Assembly: GCA_964528035.1 (NCBI GenBank)
Contig: CAZGQY010000121.1
Coordinates: forward strand, 1-13,105
Length of the DNA stretch: 13,105 nt
Direction of reading: 5' to 3'
Source: CAZGQY01 sp964528035
GTDB lineage: Bacteria; Pseudomonadota; Gammaproteobacteria; Methylococcales; UBA1147
Positions within the stretch are counted from its first letter, which is position 1. Every line of letters begins with the position of its first letter. The translations under genes and the position numbers were made by a program. The notes beneath the pieces were generated by a model, which saw only the letters and a program-made list of their open reading frames with translations, was not told the origin of the DNA and searched no databases. Positions 6,400-13,105 of the stretch are shown piece by piece.

Positions 6400-7215
6400 T
6401 TACTTTATATTTCGGTGCTCACAAATCAGCTCATAGGCCTTGCGGATTTTTTGGGTTTTTTCGGTTGCCAACTTCATCATTTCTTCAGGTAAACCTTTGG
6501 ATACAAGTTTGTCCGGATGGTTTTGGCTGATAAGTCGGCGATAGGATTTTTTAATTTCGCTGTCTTTATCTGTCGCTTTAACTCCGAGGACTGCGTAAGC
6601 ATCGTCGATTTTTGGTTTTTTGGCAGAATTCGCTGTGTAACGTCCTTCGTGGGTATAGTCATTAAAACGTTGTTGGGCCTGAAATATGGCCTTGAATTTC
6701 TCATATTCCAACTGTGAAATTTGCAGTCTGCCGCAAATATGTAACAACAAACGATCTTCCGCAGGATCAAGACTACCATCGGCAAATGCGGCTTGTAGTT
6801 GTATTTCCAGAAACATTCTGATTAAGCTGGTCTGTCTGTGACATTCCTCCTTGAGGTGGTTGAGAGTGGCATCCAGTGCAAAATCCGAATTTTTTCCTTC
6901 ATTAAATAGCTTAATCGCTGCGCGTTGCTGATCCGCAGACAATCCGAGATTACGCATAACAGTTTCAGCCAGGATGATTTCTTCACGCGAAACTTTACCA
7001 TCTGCTTTTGCGATATGCCCCATAATGGAAAATGTCGCAGTAAAAAATGCCATTTGTACACGTTGTTGGTCACCAGGGCTCAGTGGTGGTTCGTTTCTAC
7101 CCTGAAAGCCTTTGTCGAACTGGTGGCCAATATAGACACCAAGGATTGTACCCAGTAGCCCTCGAGTAAGCAGGAAGCCAAATGCACCGCCAAAAAGTTT
7201 TCCGTGCCAGCTCAT
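6400..7215 (-). CDS. djlA: Membrane-anchored DnaJ-like co-chaperone DjlA
   Basis: A 271-residue protein aligning along its length with E. coli DjlA. Residues 8-33 form a glycine-rich membrane anchor ending GHQFDK. Residues about 55-180 are the TerB-like domain, with the strongly conserved LIRMFLEIQLQAAFADGSL (131-149). A short linker (185-203) leads to a C-terminal J-domain (204-271) with the HPD tripeptide at 233-235 and HPDKLVSKGLP as in DjlA. It stimulates the DnaK ATPase at the inner membrane; in E. coli overproduction induces capsule genes via Rcs. A good AAAGGAA lies seven bases before the ATG. It is divergent from purC, with a hairpin repeat in the shared upstream region. Confidence 0.95.
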   Translation of the reverse strand: MSWHGKLFGGAFGFLLTRGLLGTILGVYIGHQFDKGFQGRNEPPLSPGDQQRVQMAFFTATFSIMGHIAKADGKVSREEIILAETVMRNLGLSADQQRAAIKLFNEGKNSDFALDATLNHLKEECHRQTSLIRMFLEIQLQAAFADGSLDPAEDRLLLHICGRLQISQLEYEKFKAIFQAQQRFNDYTHEGRYTANSAKKPKIDDAYAVLGVKATDKDSEIKKSYRRLISQNHPDKLVSKGLPEEMMKLATEKTQKIRKAYELICEHRNIK

Positions 7216-7278
7216 AGTGTGGTTCCTTTGTTAAGATTTAGGTTTCTGCTCAGCAAATTCTTGATTAGGATGCAAACC

Positions 7279-7357
7279 ATTGATTGTCTGGCACGCGTAA
7301 ATACGTCTATGTAATCTTTGCTGCAAGGTCTCTGCTGCGGAAGCTCTGGCAATCAAT
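7279..7357. repeat. Hairpin repeat copy C (short form, 79 bp)
   Basis: It shares the centre of copies A and B (ACGCGTAAATAC, then CTATGTA, then the GCTGCAAGGTCTCTGCTGC stem region) but lacks their outer GAGGGAACAGG ends. The arms ATTGATTG (7279-7286) and CAATCAAT (7350-7357) pair perfectly for 8 bp, with weaker pairing inside. It sits in the divergent djlA/purC upstream region, so it separates the promoters of the two genes. Confidence 0.65.
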
Positions 7358-7422
7358 ACTTGCAAATAATACCCTAAACTTTCATTATTGCATTTTTTGT
7401 TACATAACTGGGTTATTGATCA

Positions 7423-8316
7423 TTGAATAGTACTGATGCTCTATACGAAACCTCTCTAAGGGGTTTAAGCCTCAAAGCGAAAGGAAAAGTCAGAGATATA
7501 TATGACATCGATGATCAAACGATGCTAATTGTGACGACTGATCGAATGTCGGCATTTGACGTGATTCTTCCAGATGCGATTCCGGGTAAGGGGCGGGTTT
7601 TAACTTCGGTTTCCAATTTTTGGTTTAATCGTACCGAAACACTTATTGCCAATCATTTGACTGGAATTCCTTTAGATCGAGTCATATCAGATCAGGCTGA
7701 TTGTGCCTTGCTGGAGGGGCGGACGATTATCGTTAAGATACTCAAACCGCTACCTGTAGAGGCGATAGTGCGCGGATATTTAATTGGCTCTGGGTGGAAA
7801 GACTATCAGAACACAGGTTCGGTTTGTGGTTTGGCGTTGCCTCCGGGGCTGTGTCAGGCGCAGCAATTACCTGCTGCCATTTATACGCCTTCTACTAAAG
7901 CTGAAATTGGCGAACACGATGAAAACATTTCCTATGAGGCAACTGTCGGTTTACTGGGGTCTGAATTAGCTGATAAAGTACGTCGTATAAGTGTGCGCTT
8001 GTATACCGAGGCGGCAATATTTGCTCGCCAGCGCGGTATTATCATTGCTGATACCAAATTTGAGTTTGGTGTGGATGAAAAGGGAGAATTGCATTTGATT
8101 GATGAAGTATTAACGCCGGATTCTTCACGTTTTTGGCCCGTTGATGAGTATGAAGTAGGAGGTAGTCCACCCAGTTTCGATAAACAGTTTATACGTGATT
8201 ATCTTGAAACTCTGGATTGGAATAAAATGTCTCCCGGGCCAAATCTGCCAGCGGAAATTATCCAGCGCAGTGCAGATAAATACAGAGAAGCTGAAGAACG
8301 TCTGACACGTTCATAA
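7423..8316 (+). CDS. purC: SAICAR synthase (phosphoribosylaminoimidazole-succinocarboxamide synthase)
   Basis: A 297-residue enzyme of the longer PurC form (about 290-300 residues, related to yeast Ade1) rather than the ~237-residue E. coli form. It joins aspartate to CAIR with ATP in de novo purine synthesis. Signatures are GKVRDIYD (21-28), TTDRMSAFDV (38-47), VEAIVRGYLIGSGWKDY (112-128), PSTKAEIGEHDENIS (156-170), IADTKFEFG (208-216) and IDEVLTPDSSRFWP (226-239). The family N-terminus (ALYETSL) begins at about residue 6. An in-frame TGA lies at 7417-7419 and no ATG is available, so the start is almost certainly the TTG at 7423, with only a weak ribosome site. It is monocistronic here and separated from the next gene by 364 bp. 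Confidence 0.95.
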   Translation: MNSTDALYETSLRGLSLKAKGKVRDIYDIDDQTMLIVTTDRMSAFDVILPDAIPGKGRVLTSVSNFWFNRTETLIANHLTGIPLDRVISDQADCALLEGRTIIVKILKPLPVEAIVRGYLIGSGWKDYQNTGSVCGLALPPGLCQAQQLPAAIYTPSTKAEIGEHDENISYEATVGLLGSELADKVRRISVRLYTEAAIFARQRGIIIADTKFEFGVDEKGELHLIDEVLTPDSSRFWPVDEYEVGGSPPSFDKQFIRDYLETLDWNKMSPGPNLPAEIIQRSADKYREAEERLTRS

Positions 8317-8680
8317 TGGGTCAGATTTCGCATACAGAAGCGCTTTATCATTCAAGGGAGGGCCAAGAGGCAACTGTGTCAAAATATTTAACAAAGTATG
8401 AGTGGTTGGTGAGTGACTGGTTTTGGTAAAAATTGGGTGAATTTTAAATGGTTAGAAAATCATCGTGCAATATGAAAAAAAAAGCAATAGTAATAGTAAG
8501 ATAGCGGAATTGGTATGGGTTGTTAATACTACGTTCTGAGTTGAGCGGTAATAGTTGGTTCAACTGTTGCATAGGATGCATCGTCGATGGAATTTAGTCA
8601 TCTATCGTTTAGGCAAGTATGAGTTAGTGGTACTGAATATGCGAATATTTGTAAAACAATAACAAGAAACAGGGCCTTCA
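8317..8680. other. Intergenic region, 364 bp, no gene recognised
   Basis: AT-rich, with no convincing reading frame or strong terminator. An ATG at 8472 opens a very short frame (MKKKAIVIVR, stop) beside a 9-base A-run; its signal-peptide-like look is interesting but ten codons are not enough to call a gene. The region presumably holds the promoter of the DUF5658-type gene, which I cannot pinpoint. Confidence 0.5.
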
Positions 8681-9151
8681 ATGCAAAATAGTGAGATAAA
8701 AAGTGAACGATCAGAAGATCGGAGAGTGTTTGCTGACAGACGTAAAAAAAATCTGCGCACTTTTGTGTATTCAGTTTTCTTTGGCAAGCGCAGAGGGCCA
8801 CAGCGAACAGTCGAAAAATCCAGGCCATTTTACAAAGACGTGTACGATGTTCGATTATTAGCACTGATCCTGCTAATCGTCTGTTTGTGTGCTGCAGATG
8901 CGGGTTTGACTTTGTTGATTTTGGAAAAAGGTGGTGTGGAACTGAACCCGGTTATGATCTGGTTGCTGGAGATTAGCAGTCAATCATTTTTTATCACAAA
9001 GTTTTGTATAACCTCGCTAGGTTTGTTTTTTGTGTTGGTGCATATCAGGTTTCGAGTTCTGAAAACATTAACAATGCCACATTTTCTGGTGGCATTGTTT
9101 GGTTTTTATTTGTTTCTGGTTGGTTATGAGCTGTCGATATTGGCGGCTTAA
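8681..9151 (+). CDS. DUF5658-type small membrane protein
   Basis: A 156-residue protein. Residues 1-50 are cytoplasm-like and very rich in Arg and Lys (SERSEDRRVFADRRKK). Three hydrophobic segments follow, about 59-81, 102-122 and 132-153. Between the first and second lies the pattern D73...TLLILEKGGVELNPVM, the conserved core by which I place it in the DUF5658 group (a short Asp-Leu helix followed by a GG..ELNP turn). No function is established for this group that I can state with confidence. The ATG at 8681 has only a weak ribosome site (ACAGGG). It stands alone between purC and radC. Its 3' part contains a strong inverted repeat (9070-9099). Confidence 0.75.
   Translation: MQNSEIKSERSEDRRVFADRRKKNLRTFVYSVFFGKRRGPQRTVEKSRPFYKDVYDVRLLALILLIVCLCAADAGLTLLILEKGGVELNPVMIWLLEISSQSFFITKFCITSLGLFFVLVHIRFRVLKTLTMPHFLVALFGFYLFLVGYELSILAA
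9070..9099 (+). terminator. Terminator-like hairpin inside the DUF5658-type gene
   Basis: AACAATGCCAC (9070-9080) is perfectly inverted as GTGGCATTGTT (9089-9099) with an 8-base loop, followed at once by TGGTTTTTATTTG. This has the form of an intrinsic terminator but lies about 50 bases before the stop codon. It could attenuate full-length expression, act on read-through transcripts, or be coincidental given that the codons encode a hydrophobic helix. Confidence 0.35.
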
Positions 9152-9244
9152 TTGGTGGAGAATTTATATTCTATTCAATGGCAGTATTCTTAGGCGCGCA
9201 AGTCCTTTAATTAATAACATCAGAATATATAGTTAAGTTGTTTT

Positions 9245-9919
9245 TTACAAAAGACCGTTTTCCGCGAATGAAAAGGGTGCTCCATCACCAATGATAAAAT
9301 GATCCAAAACGCGTATGTCCATCAAAGACAAAGCGCTAATAAGTTTTGTGGTGATATTTTTGTCTGCATCGCTTGGATTGCTTGCACCCGATGGGTGGTT
9401 ATGCGCGAAAATGACTGCGGCAGCGTTTAGTTGTAGTGCTCTGCGTACGATTTCTCTGGGATACACTCCGGTACTGTCGATGGTCCCTCTAAAAATTTCT
9501 TCAAATTTTATGATTCGGTGTTGATTATCGAGAAACAGGCAGGCAAATACTTCGTACGGATACGCTCTGAGTTCTGATATCAGGTATTTTCTACTGGCGT
9601 CAGGGTTACACAATGCGTCGCCCCTTTGGATGTTTTCTTTTAGATGGCGTTTTGACATTTCAAGAACCGCTTGTAACAAAACAAATTTGGCATTTCCAAG
9701 CCCATGGGACTGGTTGAACCGGTTTCGGTCAGCGTTCATGAGCGCACGTAATGAGCCATATTCAGAAAGTAGTTCCCGAGCTAAATCAACAGCAGTTTTG
9801 CCTTTTACACCGGTACGTAAAAATATCGCCAGCAATTCTGCGTCGGATAAGGATTCTGCCCCTAAATTTATGAGCTTTTCTCTGGGGCGTTCGTTAATCG
9901 GCCAATCAGTAATAGGCAT
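9245..9919 (-). CDS. radC: RadC family JAB/MPN-domain protein
   Basis: A 224-residue RadC (UPF0758) protein of standard length. The N-terminal third (1-95) is a helix-hairpin-helix-like region (LRTGVKGKTAVDLAREL, 35-51). The C-terminal MPN/JAB domain (about 103-224) carries the JAMM metal motif with His173, His175, Ser183 and Asp186 in HNHPSGASNPSDAD, and the upstream acidic pair Glu140-Glu141. Despite its name, a repair role is not supported in E. coli, and the activity of the chromosomal family remains unclear. It is divergent from coaBC, the order found in many gammaproteobacteria. The ATG at 9919 lacks a clear Shine-Dalgarno; an ATG 13 bases upstream is out of frame. Confidence 0.95.
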   Translation of the reverse strand: MPITDWPINERPREKLINLGAESLSDAELLAIFLRTGVKGKTAVDLARELLSEYGSLRALMNADRNRFNQSHGLGNAKFVLLQAVLEMSKRHLKENIQRGDALCNPDASRKYLISELRAYPYEVFACLFLDNQHRIIKFEEIFRGTIDSTGVYPREIVRRALQLNAAAVIFAHNHPSGASNPSDADKNITTKLISALSLMDIRVLDHFIIGDGAPFSFAENGLL

Positions 9920-10298
9920 TGGAAAATTTCATGGGCCATTAAGTGTAAAATAGTAAGCTTCAGTTTTCTCGGCGGTGAGATTTCAAGTCTTTGATTTCTT
10001 TGGAGTGTGTTATGATCTTTCTGCAATCGCTGGTTCTTATCTCTCTTTTGCTGATACTTGAATCACTATAGGGTTGTGTATTTTTATAGTAGATTCTATG
10101 GGTTGTTCTATCGAAACTAATAAAAAGCATAGATCGTTAATAAAAACCTTGCCATAATTCTTAAATTGGGATGACCTCTGAGAATAGAAGTAGGTGTTTT
10201 AAGTCGTTGTTTATTCCTTTGACGTAGACCTTTGAATCGCTTACACCGCCACTACGGAAATCGCTGAATAGAGATCTTTTTTGGTAACTGGTCACCGC
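9920..10298. other. radC-coaBC divergent intergenic region, left part
   Basis: AT-rich DNA that must hold the promoters of radC and probably coaBC. No match to consensus is good enough to assign: TTGACG at 10219-10224 has only a poor -10 partner, and TATAAC at 10441-10446 is only 12 bases before the coaBC ATG. No long reading frame is present; one short hydrophobic frame at 10012-10071 is listed separately. Confidence 0.5.
10012..10071 (+). CDS. Possible 19-residue hydrophobic peptide
   Basis: The ATG at 10012 has GGAG six bases upstream at ideal spacing, better than most starts in this window. The frame encodes 19 residues, nearly all hydrophobic (MIFLQSLVLISLLLILESL), then TAG. That is enough for one membrane-spanning helix. 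Small hydrophobic peptides of this size exist as membrane regulators or type I toxins, but a chance frame in AT-rich DNA is just as possible. No antisense RNA or known toxin motif was recognised. Confidence 0.2.
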   Translation: MIFLQSLVLISLLLILESL

Positions 10299-10400
10299 CT
10301 CTATGGTAGGTCTGTTCCGGAAGACGCCGTAAATACATCCATAAAGGCTTGGGTGCGGCTTCCCTTCCGCATACACTTTCTCCACAGATCACCCATAGAG
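10299..10400. repeat. Hairpin repeat copy D (102 bp, divergent subfamily)
   Basis: The outer stem CTCTATGG (10299-10306) pairs exactly with CCATAGAG (10393-10400), and TCTGT/ACAGA (10311-10315 and 10385-10389) pairs further in. The centre has GACGCCGTAAATACATCCAT (from 10323), clearly related to copies A, B and C, and an inner stem TGCGG/CCGCA in the place of the other copies' TGCAAC/GTTGCA. The arms differ from A and B but match the fragment at positions 1-41. It lies about 57 bases upstream of coaBC. Confidence 0.7.
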
Positions 10401-10457
10401 AGCTGTTTCGGTAGAGGGACGAATAGTTACTTTTTTGTTTTATAACGAATATTGAAA

Positions 10458-11675
10458 ATGGGAATGTTTTCGGGAAAAAATATCCTTATTGGGGTTACTG
10501 GCGGCATTGCTGCGTACAAGACAGCAGAACTTGTACGCCAATTAACTTTACAACAAGCCTCGGTCCGAGTGGTTATGACCGAGTCTGCTAAATTGTTTGC
10601 CAGCCCTTTAACTTTTCAGGCTCTTTCTGATAATTCTGTCCATAGTGGATTGCTCGATATTAGCGAAGAAGCTTCAATGGGCCATATACGTCTTGCCCGA
10701 TGGGCGGATTTTATCGTTATTGCTCCTGCAACCGCTGATTTTCTTGCTAAAATGAGGTTGGGCGTCGCGAATGATTTATTGTCGGCTTTATGTCTGGCTG
10801 CGGAAGTACCGATTGTAGTTGCTCCGGCAATGAATCGAGCGATGTGGATCAATCCTGCAACGCAAGAAAATATTGGCATTCTTTCTCAGCGCGGTATTAC
10901 TCTTTTGGGCCCCGATAAAGGAATTCAGGCCTGTGGTGAAGAGGGTTATGGCCGGATGATGGAGCCTTTGGCAATTGGCTCGGAATTGACTCGGTTGTTT
11001 TGCAGACGTTTGTTGCAAGGGGTGAGTGTGCTTGTTTCCGCAGGTCCGACTCAGGAAGCGATCGACCCGGTTCGCTATATTAGCAATCGCAGTTCTGGAA
11101 AAATGGGGTACGCGGTGGCCCAGGCTGCCGTGGAACAGGGGGCTTTGGTTACTTTGGTAAGCGGGCCTGTAAATTTGATTGAGCCCCGGGTCGATGCGAT
11201 AGTCCACGTACAGTCTGCGTCCAATATGTTTGATGCAATTATGGAAAAAGCACCCTCTCAGGCGCTTTACATAGGAGCTGCCGCGGTTGCGGATTACGAA
11301 CCGGTGAATTCTGTAAACAGTAAAATAAAAAAAAATCCTGATTGTATCAATCTGCAATTGAGAAAAACCCGCGATATTCTCAGCAGCGTTGCAGCGCTTG
11401 ATAATGCCCCTTTTACCTGCGGGTTCGCGGCGGAAACCGATAATCTGGAAAGTTATGCCCGCCAGAAACTTGAGAATAAAGGTATAGACATGGTTGCGGC
11501 CAATTGGGTTGGCGGCTGCGACGGTGGTTTTGACAGTGACCATAACGCACTTCACGTATTTTGGTCTGATGGCCAGCAGAAGCTGGAATTTGGGCCTAAA
11601 CTGGAGGTGGCACGTGGGCTCCTGGAAATAATTGCAGATAAATTTAATAATTCCAATAAAGTGCCAGTTAAATGA
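10458..11675 (+). CDS. coaBC: Bifunctional phosphopantothenoylcysteine decarboxylase/phosphopantothenate-cysteine ligase
   Basis: A 405-residue two-domain enzyme (also called Dfp) that makes 4'-phosphopantetheine for CoA synthesis. The N-terminal CoaC flavoprotein domain (about 1-188) has GVTGGIAAYK (12-21), catalytic His76 in MGHIRLARWA, PAMN (123-126) and the substrate flap ACGEEGYGRM with Cys159. The C-terminal CoaB ligase domain (about 189-405) has AGPTQEAIDPVRYISNRSSGKMG with Asn210, and Lys289 in SKIKK. These residues sit at or within one position of their E. coli counterparts, so both activities should be intact. Two in-frame ATGs (10458, 10464) and a TTG (10452) are possible starts; 10458 gives the usual length. 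The stop overlaps dut by ATGA. Confidence 0.95.
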   Translation: MGMFSGKNILIGVTGGIAAYKTAELVRQLTLQQASVRVVMTESAKLFASPLTFQALSDNSVHSGLLDISEEASMGHIRLARWADFIVIAPATADFLAKMRLGVANDLLSALCLAAEVPIVVAPAMNRAMWINPATQENIGILSQRGITLLGPDKGIQACGEEGYGRMMEPLAIGSELTRLFCRRLLQGVSVLVSAGPTQEAIDPVRYISNRSSGKMGYAVAQAAVEQGALVTLVSGPVNLIEPRVDAIVHVQSASNMFDAIMEKAPSQALYIGAAAVADYEPVNSVNSKIKKNPDCINLQLRKTRDILSSVAALDNAPFTCGFAAETDNLESYARQKLENKGIDMVAANWVGGCDGGFDSDHNALHVFWSDGQQKLEFGPKLEVARGLLEIIADKFNNSNKVPVK

Positions 11676-12130
11676 AGCAGAGGATACAGTTAAAGGTTTT
11701 AGATCCGCGGGTAGGGACCGAGATTCCTTTGCCCTGTTATGCAACTGACGGTTCTGCGGGAATGGATTTGAGAGCGTGTATTGATGCTCCTTTGACGCTT
11801 AAGCCAGGTGATTGTCAGCTAATTTCGACGGGTATTTCTATTTATATTGCAGACAGGAGTCTTGCTGCAGTACTGCTTCCTCGTTCTGGATTGGGGCATA
11901 AGCACGGTATTGTATTGGGCAATTTGGTTGGTTTGATTGATTCGGATTATCAGGGACAATTGTTTGTTTCCTGTTGGAACCGGGGACAGGAAAATTTTAT
12001 CGTGGAAATCGGAGACAGGATTGCGCAGTTAGTATTTGTGCCAATTGTGAGGGCTGAATTTGAATTTGTGGAGCAATTTTCGCAAAGTATCCGTGGCGAA
12101 GGCGGCTTTGGTCATACTGGCCGAAATTAA
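11672..12130 (+). CDS. dut: dUTP diphosphatase (trimeric dUTPase)
   Basis: A 152-residue enzyme that hydrolyses dUTP to dUMP and pyrophosphate, keeping uracil out of DNA and supplying thymidylate synthesis. All five trimeric dUTPase motifs are present in order: AGMDLR (29-34), PRSGLGHKHGI (70-80), GNLVGLIDSDYQG (83-95, catalytic Asp90), GDRIAQLVFVP (114-124) and RGEGGFGHTG (141-150). The ATG overlaps the coaBC stop in an ATGA, so translation is probably coupled, as in many gammaproteobacteria that carry these two genes together. The algC-like gene follows after 32 bp on the same strand. Confidence 0.96.
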   Translation: MKQRIQLKVLDPRVGTEIPLPCYATDGSAGMDLRACIDAPLTLKPGDCQLISTGISIYIADRSLAAVLLPRSGLGHKHGIVLGNLVGLIDSDYQGQLFVSCWNRGQENFIVEIGDRIAQLVFVPIVRAEFEFVEQFSQSIRGEGGFGHTGRN

Positions 12131-12162
12131 CTGTCGTTAGCAAAATTAGGGGTCAGTTGACT

Positions 12163-13105
12163 ATGAATCTGAAAAGGTTTTTTACGGTATTTGCGTTGAT
12201 CGTGTGTTTGATCATCATATTGAATACACTTGCATTTTATCTGATCGGCTGGAATGCATCGAAACAAGCGGAGAAAGAGTCTGTTGAGCATATTGCAAAA
12301 CGTCTTTCGCGGACAGTGCAATTGCAGTTGAAGGGATTGTCTGTGGCCGTCGATAATGTTGCCAGGCGGCCTAGAATAGCGATGTTGATGGAAACAGGAA
12401 ATCTTCTTCAACTCGCGGCGGAAGCGGAAAATGTTTCGGGTGGAATGGTGGGTGCGTTGAGAGTCCGTTTCTTAAGCGCGGATGTAAGTGAACCGGATTT
12501 GCTGCATAAGCCTCATATGGGTTATGCGGATTTAGAGATGGTACATGCCGCAGTAAAATCAAAGCAGTTACCTGCAGTTCATGAATTTAAAACAGCCAAT
12601 AAACACATTGCGATTGCGCGTCCAGTTTTGGCCGATGGCGAGGTTGTTGGTGTTGTTCTTGCGAGTATTTCTACAAAAATTTTTACTGGTTTGCTGAGTA
12701 GCTCTACATTACCGGGAATGATGGAAATGACTCAGGGGCAATTAAGTCTGGGTGCTATGGGTAATTCGGAACTTAAAACAGATGCGCCTCTGGGTACTTT
12801 AAAAATACCGGGCACAAATTGGCAAATTCGATACTGGGCAAATTCACAATGGGACTCGCAATTAATTTATATTCTGTCAGCCGCTGTGGTTGCAATATTG
12901 TTGGTTGCGTGCCTGGTTTTTTTTCTGCACCGTTGGTTTATGGATCAGTTTGTGAGTGATCAGACTATTATCATTTCTGTCGTTCGAGCACTGCAGGCGG
13001 GCAAAATCCAGGGCAATTATCCGGTAAAAATTAGAGATTTTGAGCCGTTGATTGCCAATTTGATTCAGCTAAGGCGGGGCTCCACGGGGCAGGTTGATCC
13101 CGTCG
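12163..13105 (+). CDS. algC: N-terminal extension of a long-form AlgC-like phosphomannomutase/phosphoglucomutase (partial)
   Basis: An open frame of 314 codons runs off the window end. Residues 5-29 form one membrane helix, residues about 30-230 a presumably periplasmic sensor-like domain, and residues about 234-256 a second helix. A cytoplasmic segment follows. No phosphohexomutase catalytic serine loop is reached within the window, so the enzyme assignment rests on context: coaBC-dut-algC is the known order, and Pseudomonas algC also has a long form with a two-helix N-terminal extension. If right, the full protein would interconvert hexose 1- and 6-phosphates for LPS or polysaccharide synthesis. 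AGGGG lies ten bases before the ATG. A stand-alone two-helix sensor protein is the alternative. Confidence 0.65.
   Translation, partial: MNLKRFFTVFALIVCLIIILNTLAFYLIGWNASKQAEKESVEHIAKRLSRTVQLQLKGLSVAVDNVARRPRIAMLMETGNLLQLAAEAENVSGGMVGALRVRFLSADVSEPDLLHKPHMGYADLEMVHAAVKSKQLPAVHEFKTANKHIAIARPVLADGEVVGVVLASISTKIFTGLLSSSTLPGMMEMTQGQLSLGAMGNSELKTDAPLGTLKIPGTNWQIRYWANSQWDSQLIYILSAAVVAILLVACLVFFLHRWFMDQFVSDQTIIISVVRALQAGKIQGNYPVKIRDFEPLIANLIQLRRGSTGQVDPV

Noticed and set aside
8472..8504. A signal-peptide-like start MKKKAIVIVR
   Set aside because: It stops after ten codons and the continuation in other frames gives nothing, so it cannot be supported as a gene or a pseudogene.
10441..10446. TATAAC as a -10 box for coaBC
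   Set aside because: It would leave only a few leader bases before the ATG and no -35-like hexamer lies at the proper spacing.
10788..11744. A long minus-strand frame of 318 codons opposite coaBC and dut
   Set aside because: It is antisense to two strongly identified genes, its composition (many His, Arg, Ile) looks like a shadow frame, and it has no family resemblance.

Overview
The window reads as ordinary chromosome of a moderately AT-rich gammaproteobacterium. The main evidence is the gene order radC (divergent), coaBC, dut and a long-form algC at the right end, an order familiar from Pseudomonas and relatives. A DjlA closely resembling the enterobacterial protein, YajQ, and a GlpE with the CYHGN active-site loop point the same way. 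No rRNA, tRNA, prophage or CRISPR array was seen, and I cannot place the genus from sequence alone.

Left part (1-1355): repeat-rich and gene-poor. It holds the right half of a hairpin repeat cut by the window edge, a second hairpin (128-164), and glpE on the minus strand. Two near-identical 104 bp hairpin repeats (222-325 and 787-890) lie in direct orientation on either side of glpE. Next comes the 5'-truncated remnant of a TIR-domain gene (1042-1272).

Left centre (1356-4279): a tight minus-strand operon. An HDOD protein is followed 3 bp later by a degenerate receiver-domain protein with Glu where the phospho-acceptor Asp belongs, then by an unrecognised helical protein. A plausible sigma70-type promoter lies just upstream. 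This looks like a small signalling module and is the least explained part of the window.

Centre (4280-8316): a fumarylacetoacetate-hydrolase-family enzyme (+) converges on yajQ (-). A 161 bp MITE-like element follows, then djlA (-), a third copy of the hairpin repeat in the divergent djlA/purC interval, and purC (+), which appears to use a TTG start.

Right part (8317-13105): a DUF5658-type small membrane protein with a terminator-like hairpin inside its coding sequence, then radC (-). A 538 bp intergenic region holds a fourth hairpin repeat and a possible 19-residue hydrophobic peptide. The co-directional coaBC-dut-algC set closes the window. coaBC and dut overlap by ATGA. They make CoA precursors and dUMP, and algC is cut by the window end after its membrane-anchored N-terminal extension.
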